Assembly (NCBI RefSeq): GCF_943181405.1
Contig: NZ_CALPBY010000002.1
Span: 558,001 to 622,000, forward strand
DNA: 64,000 bases
Origin: Cellulosimicrobium sp. Marseille-Q4280
Lineage (GTDB): Bacteria > Actinomycetota > Actinomycetes > Actinomycetales > Cellulomonadaceae
Direction of reading: 5' to 3'
How positions within the stretch are numbered: position 1 is the first letter of the stretch; every line of letters starts with the position of its first letter. Made by a program: the position numbers and the translations under genes. The notes under the pieces are model-generated. The model had not been told where the DNA came from. It searched no databases and was given only the letters and a program-made list of their open reading frames with translations. Shown here in pieces: positions 43,314 through 52,762 of this stretch.

Positions 43314-44414
43314 TCAGGCGCGCGCCGCGGTCACCCGCCCCGTCGACTCCCGCACCACGAGCTTCGGGCTGATCGCGACGCGGTGCACGGGTCGCGTCGG
43401 GTCGGCCAGACGCTTCGCGAGCAGGTCCACCGCCGCGTGCCCCACCGCGGCCCGCGGCGGGCGTACGGCCGTGAGCGCGGGGCTGAACAGCCCGGCGACC
43501 TCGTCGTCGTACGCGACGACGGACAGGTCGCCCGGGACGGACATCCCGCGGTCCTGAGCACTCTGCACGATGGCGAACGCCTCGGGGTCGGAGTGGGCGA
43601 GCAGTGCCGTCGTGCCCGACGCCACCGCGGTGTCCACGACCTCCGCGATCGCCTTCGTGAACTCGGGCTTGTGCCGGTCCGGCGCGAGCCGCTCGAAGTG
43701 CTCCTCCGACGACAGCCCCAGGTCGCCGCACGCCGCACGCCAGCCGGCCGCGATCTTGCGCGACGTCGGCGACTGGCGCGAGAGCACGAGGCCCACCCGG
43801 CGGTGGCCGAGGTCGGCGAGGTGGTGCACGGCCATGAGCGCGCCGAGCGCGTGGTCGGACACGACCGACTCGAGCGCCTCGCGGTGCGGCGCGAGCGCCG
43901 CCTCGCGCTCGACCAGCACCGACGGGACGTCCGTGCGCGCGAGCCACTGGACGAGCTCCTGCGCGTGCGGGCTGTCCGTGCGCGGCGCGAGGATCAGCCC
44001 TCGCAGGTCCTCACCCTCGACGAGCCGCTCGATCGTCGGGCGCTCGTCCGCCACCTCGTACGACGACCCGCGGAGCACGACGCGCAGACCGTGCTTGCGG
44101 GCCTCGGCCTCCATGCCGCGCACGACGCCCGGCCAGTAGTAGTCGAGCGACGGCACGAGCACGCCGATCGTGGCGGTCGGCGTGCGCTCGGTGCCGCTCT
44201 CGCGGCCGTCGACGGGCACGGCACCGCCGTGCACGCGCGCGAGCAGACCCTCCCGCTCGAGCTGGGCGATGTCGCGGCGCACGGTCACGGCCGTCACGCC
44301 GAGCTCGTCCGTCAGGTCCGCGACGCGCACGACGCCGTCGCGCTCGAGCGACGCGAGCAGGTGCGCGCGCCGCTCGGCAGCGAGCGGCGCCCGCTGCATC
44401 TCCTCCGTGGTCAC
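43314..44414 (-). CDS. DeoR-HTH / LacI-type sensor chimeric regulator
   Basis: The 366-residue protein starts at GTG 44414, overlapping the heparinase-like stop (GTGA). The N-terminus is a DeoR winged helix (RAHLLASLERDGVVRVADL, DELGVTAVTVRRDIAQLEREG, LLARVHGGA). Instead of the DeoR sugar-phosphate domain it carries a periplasmic-binding-protein-like sensor, as in LacI proteins: TIGVLVPSLDYYWPGVVRG, VPSVLVERE, HLADLGHRRVGLVLS, GDLSVVAYDDE and SPALTAVRPP. It should sense a free sugar and control this utilisation locus. CGATCA repeats near 46.5 kb and 34.95 kb are candidate sites. Confidence 0.88.
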   Translation of the reverse strand: MTTEEMQRAPLAAERRAHLLASLERDGVVRVADLTDELGVTAVTVRRDIAQLEREGLLARVHGGAVPVDGRESGTERTPTATIGVLVPSLDYYWPGVVRGMEAEARKHGLRVVLRGSSYEVADERPTIERLVEGEDLRGLILAPRTDSPHAQELVQWLARTDVPSVLVEREAALAPHREALESVVSDHALGALMAVHHLADLGHRRVGLVLSRQSPTSRKIAAGWRAACGDLGLSSEEHFERLAPDRHKPEFTKAIAEVVDTAVASGTTALLAHSDPEAFAIVQSAQDRGMSVPGDLSVVAYDDEVAGLFSPALTAVRPPRAAVGHAAVDLLAKRLADPTRPVHRVAISPKLVVRESTGRVTAARA

Positions 44415-46429
44415 AGGGCCCCCTCCTGGGTGATGGCATCGTCGTCGATGGTGTCGTCCTGCTCGACGACGAGAGTCAGGTCGGTCCGGTCCGTCACGTC
44501 GAGCGTCAGGCGCGTCAGGGTCTCGCCCCACACCTCCGACAGCATCGGGTCGTCCAGCGTCCGGACGGTCACGTCGACCGGGACGTCCTCGGGCCAGCGC
44601 ACGACGACGGGCGTCGCACCCCCGAGCGGGACCACGCGCAGCAGGCCCGGCGACGTCGTGACGTCACCGGCGACCACGAGGTGCACGACCGCCGCGGCAG
44701 GAGCGGCCGCGCCGAGGTCCCACGCGTCGTGGACCGTCACGCTGGCCCGGCCGCGGGCTCGCCGATCGCGCTCCTCGTCGTGGCCCGCAGCACGCTCGAG
44801 GCGTGCGGTGCGGCGCCACGCGGCCAGCCCGTCCACGGGATAGGCGCCCGCGAGGTCGAGCGTCAGCTCGCCGTCCCCGGGGACGACCTCGCGCGCCGCG
44901 AACGCGGCGCCGACGCCCTGCGGGGTGCCCGCGATCTCGGGCACGTTGTGCCACGAGCTCTGCATGGTCCAGATCGCGTACCGGTCGGGGCCGAACGTCT
45001 GTGCGGTGTACGTCGGGCGACCGGCGTCGACGAGCACCGGCACGCCGTCGGACGCCACGACGAACGAGCCGACGTCGTTGTGGTTGTGGTGCTCGCCGTT
45101 GTGCCCGCCCTTGATCGCGAGCGTCAGGCCGCGCGGGCTGCCCGCGTGCTCGCGCGCGAGCAGGACCTGCGTCGAGGGCAGCCGGACGTCGCGCGGCAGC
45201 GGGGCCTCGCCGGGCCCGGCCGCGAGCCAGTCGGCGTCCGTCACCGCGCGCAGCAGCCGGCCGAGACCGTAGTCCTCGTCCGCGACGGGCTCGCCCGGCA
45301 CACGGTACGACGCCGCGTGCCGGCGCGCGTCCTCGTCCCCGGCGCGGCGCGCGGCGCGGTGCAGCGCGTGCCACGGCTGGTCCGCGGGGGGCAGCGCGCG
45401 GCCGTCGGCGAGGTCGAGGTACCAGTCGCCGCCCAGGTGCATGCGGTGCGGGAAGGCGACCGTCGCGCGCAGCGCCGCTACCGGCGTCGCCGGGTCGAGC
45501 GCGTCGAGCGCCCCGTCCGTCGCGTGGGCGAGGACGTCGAGCGCCTCGATCGCGCGGCACGCGCCGTTCCACCAGTACTCGTAGCCCTCGTCGATCGCGC
45601 CGTCGGCGGGCAGCACCGCGACGTAGCGGTCGAGCCCCTCGACCACGAGGTCCACGACGTGCGCGCGCAGGTCCGCGTCAGCGGGGTCGTCGAGCAGGCG
45701 CAGCGCGGCGAGGAGCACGTTGCCGTGGATCCAGGGGTTCCAGTTGTGCACGTCGCCGTCGAGGCCGATCCAGTGCCAGTCGCGCCGGGCGAGGAACGGG
45801 TCGATCACGCGCTCGCGCACCTCCCCCCGGACGCGCGCCCGCAGCCCGGGGTACCGCGCGTCGAGCGCGTCGCCGAGGAGGTGGTCGGCCCACGCGAGCT
45901 GGCCCGCGACCTCGCCGGCCCCGAGGTCGAGGAACGGACGTGCGCGGTCGGGCAGCACCCAGCCGCGGGTCGCGAACGCGTCGTCGTGCGCGGGCCAGCA
46001 CCACGTGCTCTGCTCGCACACCGCCCAGATCCCGTCGGCGACCTCGTCGACCCACGCGTCCTCGAGCGTGACGGCCGCCGCGACCACGGCGCGCGACAGG
46101 CGGCGCTGGCGGCCGAGGACGAGCTCCTCGTGCGCGGTGCGGTTGCCGTCGCGGTGCAGGCGCGCGGCCGTGCTCGCGAGAGGCAGCGGCCACGCCGTCC
46201 CGCGCTCCTTCTCGGCGCGCAGCAGGACCGCGGCGACGGTCTCGGCGTCGACCCCTCCGGGCGCCGTGCCCCAGCCGGGTGTCCAGACCGCACGGTCCGA
46301 CGCGGGCGCGACGGGCAGTGCTCGTGCGGGGTCGACGAGGAGCTGGGCGAGGGTGGCTCGCCGCTCCGGCGGGGCCGCGGCCGACAGGCCGAAGGCGGCG
46401 CCGAGCGGGCCGATGAAGTGGGTGGGCAT
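44411..46429 (-). CDS. Heparinase II/III family protein (polysaccharide lyase-like)
   Basis: The 672-residue protein has the two-part architecture of this family: an N-terminal alpha/alpha toroid (SRAVVAAAVTLEDAWVDEVA, WAVCEQSTWCWPAHDD, HNWNPWIHGNVLLAAL, DEGYEYWWNGACRAIEAL) and a C-terminal beta-sandwich with the hallmark IKGGHNGEHHNHNDVGSFV. The tyrosines and histidines of those motifs match lyase active-site regions. No signal peptide is seen, so it acts on imported oligosaccharides, by beta-elimination at a uronic acid if it is a true lyase. The unsaturated product fits the GH88, KduI and KduD genes downstream of its divergent partner. Confidence 0.83.
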   Translation of the reverse strand: MPTHFIGPLGAAFGLSAAAPPERRATLAQLLVDPARALPVAPASDRAVWTPGWGTAPGGVDAETVAAVLLRAEKERGTAWPLPLASTAARLHRDGNRTAHEELVLGRQRRLSRAVVAAAVTLEDAWVDEVADGIWAVCEQSTWCWPAHDDAFATRGWVLPDRARPFLDLGAGEVAGQLAWADHLLGDALDARYPGLRARVRGEVRERVIDPFLARRDWHWIGLDGDVHNWNPWIHGNVLLAALRLLDDPADADLRAHVVDLVVEGLDRYVAVLPADGAIDEGYEYWWNGACRAIEALDVLAHATDGALDALDPATPVAALRATVAFPHRMHLGGDWYLDLADGRALPPADQPWHALHRAARRAGDEDARRHAASYRVPGEPVADEDYGLGRLLRAVTDADWLAAGPGEAPLPRDVRLPSTQVLLAREHAGSPRGLTLAIKGGHNGEHHNHNDVGSFVVASDGVPVLVDAGRPTYTAQTFGPDRYAIWTMQSSWHNVPEIAGTPQGVGAAFAAREVVPGDGELTLDLAGAYPVDGLAAWRRTARLERAAGHDEERDRRARGRASVTVHDAWDLGAAAPAAAVVHLVVAGDVTTSPGLLRVVPLGGATPVVVRWPEDVPVDVTVRTLDDPMLSEVWGETLTRLTLDVTDRTDLTLVVEQDDTIDDDAITQEGAL

Positions 46430-46626
46430 CTCTCTCCGTCGAGGTGGTGACCGTTCTGTCCCTATCGATCAGAAGCGATCATAACAGAAGGGCTACGCGC
46501 TTGACAGCGTCCGTTCTTGAACGTTTGACTGCGGAAGTGTTCGGTGAGCGATCACCTCACGTGATGGGGATCACCGGACATGCACCGCAGGCCGCACGAA
46601 GGCGCGCCGCCACGACGGAGGACACG
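46430..46626. promoter_or_regulatory. Divergent control region of the uronate genes
   Basis: The region separates the leftward lyase unit from the rightward transport/catabolic unit. TTGACA (46501-46506), 17 bases and TTTGAC (46524-46529) form a possible rightward promoter whose spacer ends in the perfect palindrome CGTTCTTGAACG (46512-46523). CGATCA occurs at 46466, 46476 and 46549; the first two are ten bases apart, about one helical turn. These are candidate sites for the DeoR/LacI chimera. Confidence 0.5.
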
Positions 46627-48576
46627 ATGACGTACGAGAGCACCCGGTCGCAGCCGACCGCGTCCCTCGCCACGAGCCCCCTCACCGGGTGGGACCGTGC
46701 GCGGTGGGCGGCCTTCGGCGACCACCTGCTCGCGTCCGCCCTCCCCTTCGCGTCTCCCGGCCACGCCCGCATCACGCTGCCCGGGCCGGAGGGTGGCTAC
46801 GGCCGCGCGGTCGACGGGCTCGAGGGGTTCGCCCGGACGTTCCTGCTCGCCGGCTTCCGCCTCGCGGGCGAGCGCGGCGCCGACCCGCACGGCTACGCCG
46901 AGTGGTACGCGCAGGGCCTCGCCGCCGGCTCGGACCCGCACGCCGAGGACCGCTGGCTGCGCCTGTCGGAGCACGCCCAGGCCAAGGTCGAGGCGGCGTC
47001 GCTGGCCCTCGTCCTCGACCTCACGCGAGAGTGGATCTGGGACGGGCTGTCTCCGCTCGTCCAGGAGCAGCTCGTCGACTACCTCGCGGAGGCCGTCGGC
47101 GACGACACCTACCCGCGCATCAACTGGGTGTGGTTCCGCCTCGTCGTGCAGACGTTCCTGCGCTCGGTCGGCGGGCCGCACTCGCTCGACGAGATGGCCG
47201 CGGACCTCGCGACGCACGACTCCTTCGAGCGCCCCGACGGCTGGCTCGCGGACGGCGCCGAGCGCTCCTACGACCACTACGCCGGCTGGGCGCTGCACCT
47301 GTACCCCACGCTGTGGGCGCGCATGCGGGGTGCGCAGGACCTCGCGGCCCCGCGCCGCGAGCGCGACGTGCAGCTGCTCGACCGCTACCTCGACGACGCG
47401 CTCGCCCTCGTCGGGGCCGACGGCTCGCCGCTCCTGCAGGGGCGCTCGCTCACGTACCGCTTCGCGGCCGCGGCCCCGTTCTGGGTCGGCGCGATCGCCG
47501 AGGTCCCGTCCCACTCCCCCGGTCTGCTGCGCCGCGCCGCGTCCGGCGTCGTGTCCCACTTCGTCGAGCACGGCGCGCCCGACGAGCGCGGCCTGCTCAC
47601 GCAGGGCTGGCACCACGAGTGGCTGCCGATCTCGCAGTCGTACACCGGCCCGGGCTCCCCGTACTGGGCGAGCAAGGGCCTGATCGGGCTCGCGCTGCCT
47701 GCCGACCACCCCGCGTGGACGGCGACCGAGGAGCCGCTGCCCGTCGAGCGCGGGGACGTGCTGCGGGCCGTCGCCGCCCCCGGCTGGGTCGTCAGCGGCA
47801 CGCGCGCCGACGGCCTCGTGCGGATCGTCAACCACGGCACGGACCACGCCCTCGAGGGCGACCGCATCGGCGACTCCCCGCTCTACGCGCGCCTCGGGTA
47901 CTCGACCGCGACCGCGCCCTGGTCCGACCTCGCGAGCCGCACGTCCCCCGTCGACCAGAGCGTCACGCTCGTCGACGCCGACGGCCGGGCCACGCACCGC
48001 ACGGGCTGGCACGCCCTCGAGACGATCGTCGACGAGAAGCCCGGCCAGGTTCCCGTCGGCGTCTCCGGCTCCGTCGTGCGCGCGCACTGGCTCGACGCCG
48101 AGACCGGGGGCCGCGACCACGGCCACGGCCTGCCCGGCGTCGCGACCGACGCCGGCACCCTCACGGTCGTCTCGCTCGTGCGCGGCCCGTGGGAGGTGCG
48201 GCTCGTGCGCGTCGACGAGCTCGCGGAGGACGTGGACGCCTCGACCGTCCGCCTGCGCGTGGGCGGCTGGCCGGTCGTCGACGGCGACGGGCTCACCGCC
48301 TCGCTCGTCCCGCTCACCGCGCCCGGTGCGCCCGTCACGCGCGAGCACCGCACCGACGCCTCACCGCTCGGGCACGCGTCCGCGGCCGACGTGGCCGACC
48401 TCCCGGTCGAGCCCGGCCGCTGGCACGCGGTGCTCCTCACCCTCGCGGGCCCTGCCCGCGACACCTACCCCTCGGCGCCGCGCCGCACGGTCCAGGCGCC
48501 CGAGATCACGTCGGCAGGACGCACTGCCCACGTGCACTGGCCGGACGGGGAACGCACGCTCACCGACCTGCCCTGA
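46627..48576 (+). CDS. DUF2264 (GH154-type) protein
   Basis: The 649-residue protein starts at ATG 46627 after ACGGAGG. It matches DUF2264: GFARTFLLAGFRLAGE, YPRINWVWFRLVVQTFLRS, DGWLADGAERSYDHYAGWA, LLQGRSLTYRFAAAAPFWV, GWHHEWLPISQSYTGPGSPY and WASKGLIGLALP, an alpha/alpha barrel plus a C-terminal beta-domain. DUF2264 proteins have been placed with GH154, where beta-glucuronidase activity on plant arabinogalactan is known; I hold that assignment moderately. No signal peptide is seen, so a cytoplasmic glucuronidase on imported oligosaccharides is likely. Confidence 0.8.
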   Translation: MTYESTRSQPTASLATSPLTGWDRARWAAFGDHLLASALPFASPGHARITLPGPEGGYGRAVDGLEGFARTFLLAGFRLAGERGADPHGYAEWYAQGLAAGSDPHAEDRWLRLSEHAQAKVEAASLALVLDLTREWIWDGLSPLVQEQLVDYLAEAVGDDTYPRINWVWFRLVVQTFLRSVGGPHSLDEMAADLATHDSFERPDGWLADGAERSYDHYAGWALHLYPTLWARMRGAQDLAAPRRERDVQLLDRYLDDALALVGADGSPLLQGRSLTYRFAAAAPFWVGAIAEVPSHSPGLLRRAASGVVSHFVEHGAPDERGLLTQGWHHEWLPISQSYTGPGSPYWASKGLIGLALPADHPAWTATEEPLPVERGDVLRAVAAPGWVVSGTRADGLVRIVNHGTDHALEGDRIGDSPLYARLGYSTATAPWSDLASRTSPVDQSVTLVDADGRATHRTGWHALETIVDEKPGQVPVGVSGSVVRAHWLDAETGGRDHGHGLPGVATDAGTLTVVSLVRGPWEVRLVRVDELAEDVDASTVRLRVGGWPVVDGDGLTASLVPLTAPGAPVTREHRTDASPLGHASAADVADLPVEPGRWHAVLLTLAGPARDTYPSAPRRTVQAPEITSAGRTAHVHWPDGERTLTDLP

Positions 48577-48654
48577 CCCATCCCGACCGCCGACCCCCAC
48601 CGGCGCGAGGACCAGGCCCGACGTCGGGCCGCCGAACTCGAAGGAGAGCAAGGA

Positions 48655-49974
48655 ATGAAGCGCACGACACCGATCGCGATCGGCACGGCCGCCGTGGTCG
48701 CCCTCACCCTCACGGCATGCGGCGGAGGTTCCGGCGAGTCCGGTGGCGACGCCACGGCCGACGGCCCCGTGACCCTGAGCCTCGCGGGCTGGAGCCTGGC
48801 GTCCACGCCGGAGTTCCAGACCATCGCGGACGCGTTCCACGAGGAGAACCCCGACATCACGGTCGACGTCAAGGAGTACGCGGCCGGCAACGACTACGAC
48901 ACGCAGATGACGGCGGACCTCGCCGCGGGCACCGCTCCCGACATCTACGTGCTGAAGAACCTCAAGAACTTCTACACGTACCAGTCGGGTCAGCAGCTGC
49001 TCGACGTGTCCGACGTCGCGGGCGAGCTCGACGGCGACACCAGCGGCGTGGACGCCTACGAGGCCGACGGCGCGACCTACGCGGTGCCCTACCGCCAGGA
49101 CTCGTGGATCCTCTACTACAACCAGGAGCTCTTCGACCAGGCGGGCGTCGAGCAGCCCGACGGCTCGTGGACGTGGGACGACTACACGCAGGCCGCGACG
49201 GACCTGACGACGGCGTTCCAGGGCTCCGGCTCGACGGCGACGGGCACGTACCAGCACTCGTGGCAGTCGACCGTGCAGGGCTTCGCCCTCGCGCAGAGCG
49301 ACGGCGCGTCCCTCGACAGCGCCGACTACTCGTTCCTCGAGCCGTACTACGAGCGCGCGATCGAGCTGCAGGACGCCGGCGCCCAGCCGACGTTCGGCAC
49401 CGTCACGACGAACTCGCTCACCTACCAGGCGCAGTTCGGCACGCAGCAGGCCGCGATGATGCCGATGGGCACGTGGTACGCCGCGACCCTCATCGCGCAG
49501 CAGGAGAACGGCGAGGCGGACGAGTTCGCCTGGGGCATGGCCCCGATCCCGCAGGTCGACGAGTCCACGACCGGCACCGACGCGACGCCCGTGACGTTCG
49601 GTGACCCGACCGGCCTCGGCATCAACCCGGCGATCGACGAGAACAAGGTCCAGGCCGCGAAGGACTTCCTCGCGTTCGCCGCGGGCGAGGGCGGCGCCGC
49701 CGCGCTGGCCGAGATCGGCATCACGCCGGCGCTCTTCTCCGACACCGTGGTCGACACCTTCTTCGGCCTCGAGGGCGTCCCGACGGACGACCTGTCGAAG
49801 TTCGCGTTCTCGACGCACGAGACCAAGCCGGAGAACCCGGTCGCGCCGAGCACCGCCGCCGTGCAGAACATCCTCAACGACCTGCACACCGCCGTGATGT
49901 CCGGGTCCACCCCGATCGCCGACGCGATCCCCGAGGCCGAGAGCCGCGCCTCCTCCGAGGCCGGCATCGGCTGA
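48655..49974 (+). CDS. ABC transporter sugar-binding lipoprotein
   Basis: The 439-residue protein has a lipoprotein signal with LTLTACGGGSG, the cysteine being lipidated, then an extracellular solute-binding domain of family 1 type: FQTIADAFHEENPDITV, LAAGTAPDIYVLKN, GATYAVPYRQDSWILYYN, ELFDQAGVEQPDGSWTW and GDPTGLGINP. It captures oligosaccharides and passes them to the two permeases that follow. No ATPase gene is present, as is common when a shared MsiK/MalK-type ATPase serves several importers. A large hairpin follows the gene. Confidence 0.93.
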   Translation: MKRTTPIAIGTAAVVALTLTACGGGSGESGGDATADGPVTLSLAGWSLASTPEFQTIADAFHEENPDITVDVKEYAAGNDYDTQMTADLAAGTAPDIYVLKNLKNFYTYQSGQQLLDVSDVAGELDGDTSGVDAYEADGATYAVPYRQDSWILYYNQELFDQAGVEQPDGSWTWDDYTQAATDLTTAFQGSGSTATGTYQHSWQSTVQGFALAQSDGASLDSADYSFLEPYYERAIELQDAGAQPTFGTVTTNSLTYQAQFGTQQAAMMPMGTWYAATLIAQQENGEADEFAWGMAPIPQVDESTTGTDATPVTFGDPTGLGINPAIDENKVQAAKDFLAFAAGEGGAAALAEIGITPALFSDTVVDTFFGLEGVPTDDLSKFAFSTHETKPENPVAPSTAAVQNILNDLHTAVMSGSTPIADAIPEAESRASSEAGIG

Positions 49975-49997
49975 CGCCTCCCGGTTCCTCCGCCGCA

Positions 49998-50042
49998 CCC
50001 GCCCGGGGCGCCGCGACCGCTGACCGCGGCGCCCCGGGCGGG
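49998..50042 (+). terminator. Hairpin between binding-protein and permease genes
   Basis: Two perfect 18-base arms (49998-50015 and 50025-50042) surround a nine-base loop. Such structures stabilise upstream binding-protein mRNA and attenuate downstream permease expression. Confidence 0.75.
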
Positions 50043-50081
50043 CCGGCACACCACGATCTTCCAGACACAGGAGTCCCCACG

Positions 50082-51047
50082 ATGTCGACCATCGCCGCCG
50101 ACGAGCGGTCGCAGCCCGGGACGGACGGGCCGGCCACGCCGTCCCGACCGCCGACGAGCCGCCGCCGCGCCGGAAGCCGCCTGAAGCTGCGCAACACCCT
50201 CGTCGGGTGGAGCTTCATCCTGCCGAACTTCATCGGCTTCGCCCTGCTCACGCTCATCCCCGTGATCGTGCTGTTCTACATCTCGTTCACGAGCTGGAAC
50301 GTGTTCGGCGCGGCGCAGTGGATCGGCCTCGACAACTTCGAGCGCCTCGTCGGTGACGCGAGCTTCCACACGGCGCTGCTCAACACGCTCTACTACGCGG
50401 CGATCCACATCCCGCTCACGCTCGTGGCGTCCCTGAGCCTGGCGCTCCTGCTCAACCGCAAGCTGCGCGGTGTCGCGTTCTTCCGCACCGTCGCGTTCTT
50501 CCCGTACATCACGTCGATCGTCGCGATCGCCGTCGTGTGGAACATGCTCTTCAGCCCCGAGTTCGGGCCGATCAACCAGCTCCTGCGCGCGGTCGGCGTC
50601 GACAACCCGCCCGGGTGGACGACGTCGAGCACGTGGGCCATGCCTGCCGTGATCCTCGTGAGCGTGTGGCGCGAGATGGGCTACTACATGCTGCTGCTCC
50701 TCGCGGGCCTGCAGACGGTGCCCGCCCAGCTCTACGAGGCGGCCCGCATGGACGGCGCCAACGCGTGGCAGCGGTTCTGGAACGTCACGCTCCCCGGCCT
50801 GCGCCCGACGATGTTCTTCGTCACCGTGATGCTCACGATCGGCAGCTTCAAGATCTTCGACCTGATCCTCGTCATGACCAACGGTGGCCCCGGGCAGTCG
50901 ACCCTCGTGCTGAGCCAGTACATCTACCAGAAGGGCTTCGTGGAGAACCAGTTCGGCTACGCGTCGTCCGTCGCGGTCGTGCTGTTCTTCATCTGCATCT
51001 CGGTCACCATCGTCCAGTTCCTCGTCAACAAGAGGAGGGAGGCGTGA
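50082..51047 (+). CDS. Sugar ABC transporter permease 1
   Basis: The 321-residue membrane protein has six predicted helices, beginning with LVGWSFILPNFIGFALLTLI, and the ABC permease EAA loop YEAARMDGANAWQRFWNVTL that contacts the ATPase. NGGPGQSTLVLSQYIYQKGF near the C-terminus is typical of MalF/UgpA-type partners. The stop overlaps the ATG of permease 2 (TGATG). It works with the lipoprotein at 48655 and permease 2. Confidence 0.95.
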   Translation: MSTIAADERSQPGTDGPATPSRPPTSRRRAGSRLKLRNTLVGWSFILPNFIGFALLTLIPVIVLFYISFTSWNVFGAAQWIGLDNFERLVGDASFHTALLNTLYYAAIHIPLTLVASLSLALLLNRKLRGVAFFRTVAFFPYITSIVAIAVVWNMLFSPEFGPINQLLRAVGVDNPPGWTTSSTWAMPAVILVSVWREMGYYMLLLLAGLQTVPAQLYEAARMDGANAWQRFWNVTLPGLRPTMFFVTVMLTIGSFKIFDLILVMTNGGPGQSTLVLSQYIYQKGFVENQFGYASSVAVVLFFICISVTIVQFLVNKRREA

Positions 51048-51946
51048 TGGCCACGCTCGACACCCCCACCCCCGCCGCCGCCCCGGTCGCGCTCACCCCG
51101 GAGCCCCGGGCACGCCGCGGCCGCGCGACCTCCGTCGCGGGCCGGACCGCCGGGTACGTCGCGATGGCCGTCGCCGCCGCCGCGATCCTCCTGCCGTTCT
51201 TCTGGATGGTCATCTCGTCCCTGAAGAACAACAACCAGGTGTTCACGATCCCGATCCAGTGGGTCCCCGACCCGGTCGTCTGGCAGAACTACCTCGACAT
51301 CTGGTCGCGGTCGAACATGACGTCGTGGCTCAAGAACACGCTCATCCTGTCCGTCACCGTGACCGTGCTCCAGGTGCTCACCGGCAGCTTCGCGGCCTAC
51401 GGGTTCTCCAAGATGCGCTTCCGCGGGCGCGACGTGCTCTTCCTGCTCTACATCGGCACCATCGCCGTGCCGTGGCAGTCCTACATGATCCCGCAGTTCA
51501 TCATGCTGTCCGACGCCGGGCTGTCGAACACGCTCTGGGCGATCATCGCGCTGCAGGCCTTCGGCGCGTTCGGCGTGTTCCTCATGAAGCAGTACTTCGA
51601 GACGATCCCCGAGGAGCTCAGCGAGGCCGCGCGCATCGACGGCCTCAGCGAGTACGGCATCTGGCGGCGCATCATGATGCCGCTGTCCGTCCCCGCGATC
51701 GCGAGCCTCACGCTGCTGACGTTCGTCAACACGTGGAACGACTACCTCGGGCCGCTCATCTACCTGCGCAGCCCCGACCTGTGGACCGTCCAGCTCGGGC
51801 TCAAGTCCTTCATCGGCCAGTACAACGCCGAGCACGCGCTGATCATGACCGGCTCGGTCCTGTCCGTCCTGCCGATCGCGATCATCTTCCTCCTCGGCCA
51901 GCGCTACTTCGTCGAGGGCGTCGCGTCGACCGGTCTGAAGGGCTGA
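51047..51946 (+). CDS. Sugar ABC transporter permease 2
   Basis: The 299-residue MalG-type permease has helices starting at VAMAVAAAAILLPFFWMVIS, the EAA motif SEAARIDGLSEYGIWRRIMM, PWQSYMIPQFIMLSDAGL and TWNDYLGPLIYL. ATG 51047 overlaps the stop of permease 1 by one base and AGGAGG precedes it. It completes the membrane pore of the oligosaccharide importer; the ATPase must come from elsewhere in the genome. Confidence 0.95.
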   Translation: MATLDTPTPAAAPVALTPEPRARRGRATSVAGRTAGYVAMAVAAAAILLPFFWMVISSLKNNNQVFTIPIQWVPDPVVWQNYLDIWSRSNMTSWLKNTLILSVTVTVLQVLTGSFAAYGFSKMRFRGRDVLFLLYIGTIAVPWQSYMIPQFIMLSDAGLSNTLWAIIALQAFGAFGVFLMKQYFETIPEELSEAARIDGLSEYGIWRRIMMPLSVPAIASLTLLTFVNTWNDYLGPLIYLRSPDLWTVQLGLKSFIGQYNAEHALIMTGSVLSVLPIAIIFLLGQRYFVEGVASTGLKG

Positions 51947-51951
51947 TCCCG

Positions 51952-52662
51952 ATGGCCACCTCTGCGCACGCGCCGCGGCGCCGCCTCGTCTCGCACGAGA
52001 CGTACGAGCTCGTCTTCAGCACCGTGTACGCGGGGCTCGCGACGAACCTCCTCGTCGTCGTCGCGTGCCTGCCCCTCGTCGTGCTCGCCATGACGACGGA
52101 CCCGACGGCGTCGTGGCCCGCCCTCGCCCTCCTGGCGCCGTTCTGCACGCCCGCTCTCGTCGCCGCGTTCGGCGTGTTCCGCGCGATCACGGCGGACGGC
52201 TCCGCGCAGGTCGTGCGGACGTTCTGGCGCGGCTACCGGCAGCACTGGCGCCGGTCCGTCGCGCTCGGGGCGCTGAGCACCGCGCTGGTCGTCGTGCTCG
52301 CCGTGGACGTGCGCGCCGTGTGGGGCCACGCCGTCGGCGCGGTCGCCATCCCGGTGTTCGTCACGCTGATCGTCCTGACGCTCGTGGCGTCGCTCGTCGC
52401 CACCGCGTCGCTCGCCGACCACCCGACGGCGCGGCTGGGCGACCTGCTGCGGGCGTCGCTGTTCGCGGGCGTCCGGCGCTGGTACCTCACGCTGCCCGCG
52501 CTGCTCGTCCTCGCGATGCTCGGGTCCGTCGTCGCGGCGCGGCCCGCCGTGGGGCTCGGCCTGGCGCTCGCGCCGCTGCTCTTCGTCGCGTGGGGCGGCG
52601 CCCGCTACGCGCTGCACTCCACCCTCGGCACGGTGCCCGCACAGGCCGCCGTCTCCCGCTGA
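51952..52662 (+). CDS. DUF624/YesL-like membrane protein
   Basis: The 236-residue membrane protein starts five bases after permease 2. It has about five or six helices, with the conserved-type N-terminus YELVFSTVYAGLATNLLVVV, a cytoplasmic loop QVVRTFWRGYRQHWRRSVAL, and SLFAGVRRWYLTLPALLVLAM. DUF624 (YesL) proteins accompany sugar ABC importers in uronate and rhamnogalacturonan gene clusters; their function is not known. Tight spacing places it in the transporter operon. Confidence 0.8.
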   Translation: MATSAHAPRRRLVSHETYELVFSTVYAGLATNLLVVVACLPLVVLAMTTDPTASWPALALLAPFCTPALVAAFGVFRAITADGSAQVVRTFWRGYRQHWRRSVALGALSTALVVVLAVDVRAVWGHAVGAVAIPVFVTLIVLTLVASLVATASLADHPTARLGDLLRASLFAGVRRWYLTLPALLVLAMLGSVVAARPAVGLGLALAPLLFVAWGGARYALHSTLGTVPAQAAVSR

Positions 52663-52762
52663 CCACTCACCCAGTCCCCGTGGGGCGGCCTCGCCGCCGC
52701 CGCACGTGCTGACCACGTCACCGACCGTCGGGCGACCCCGCCCGACCAGAAGGATGTTCCTG

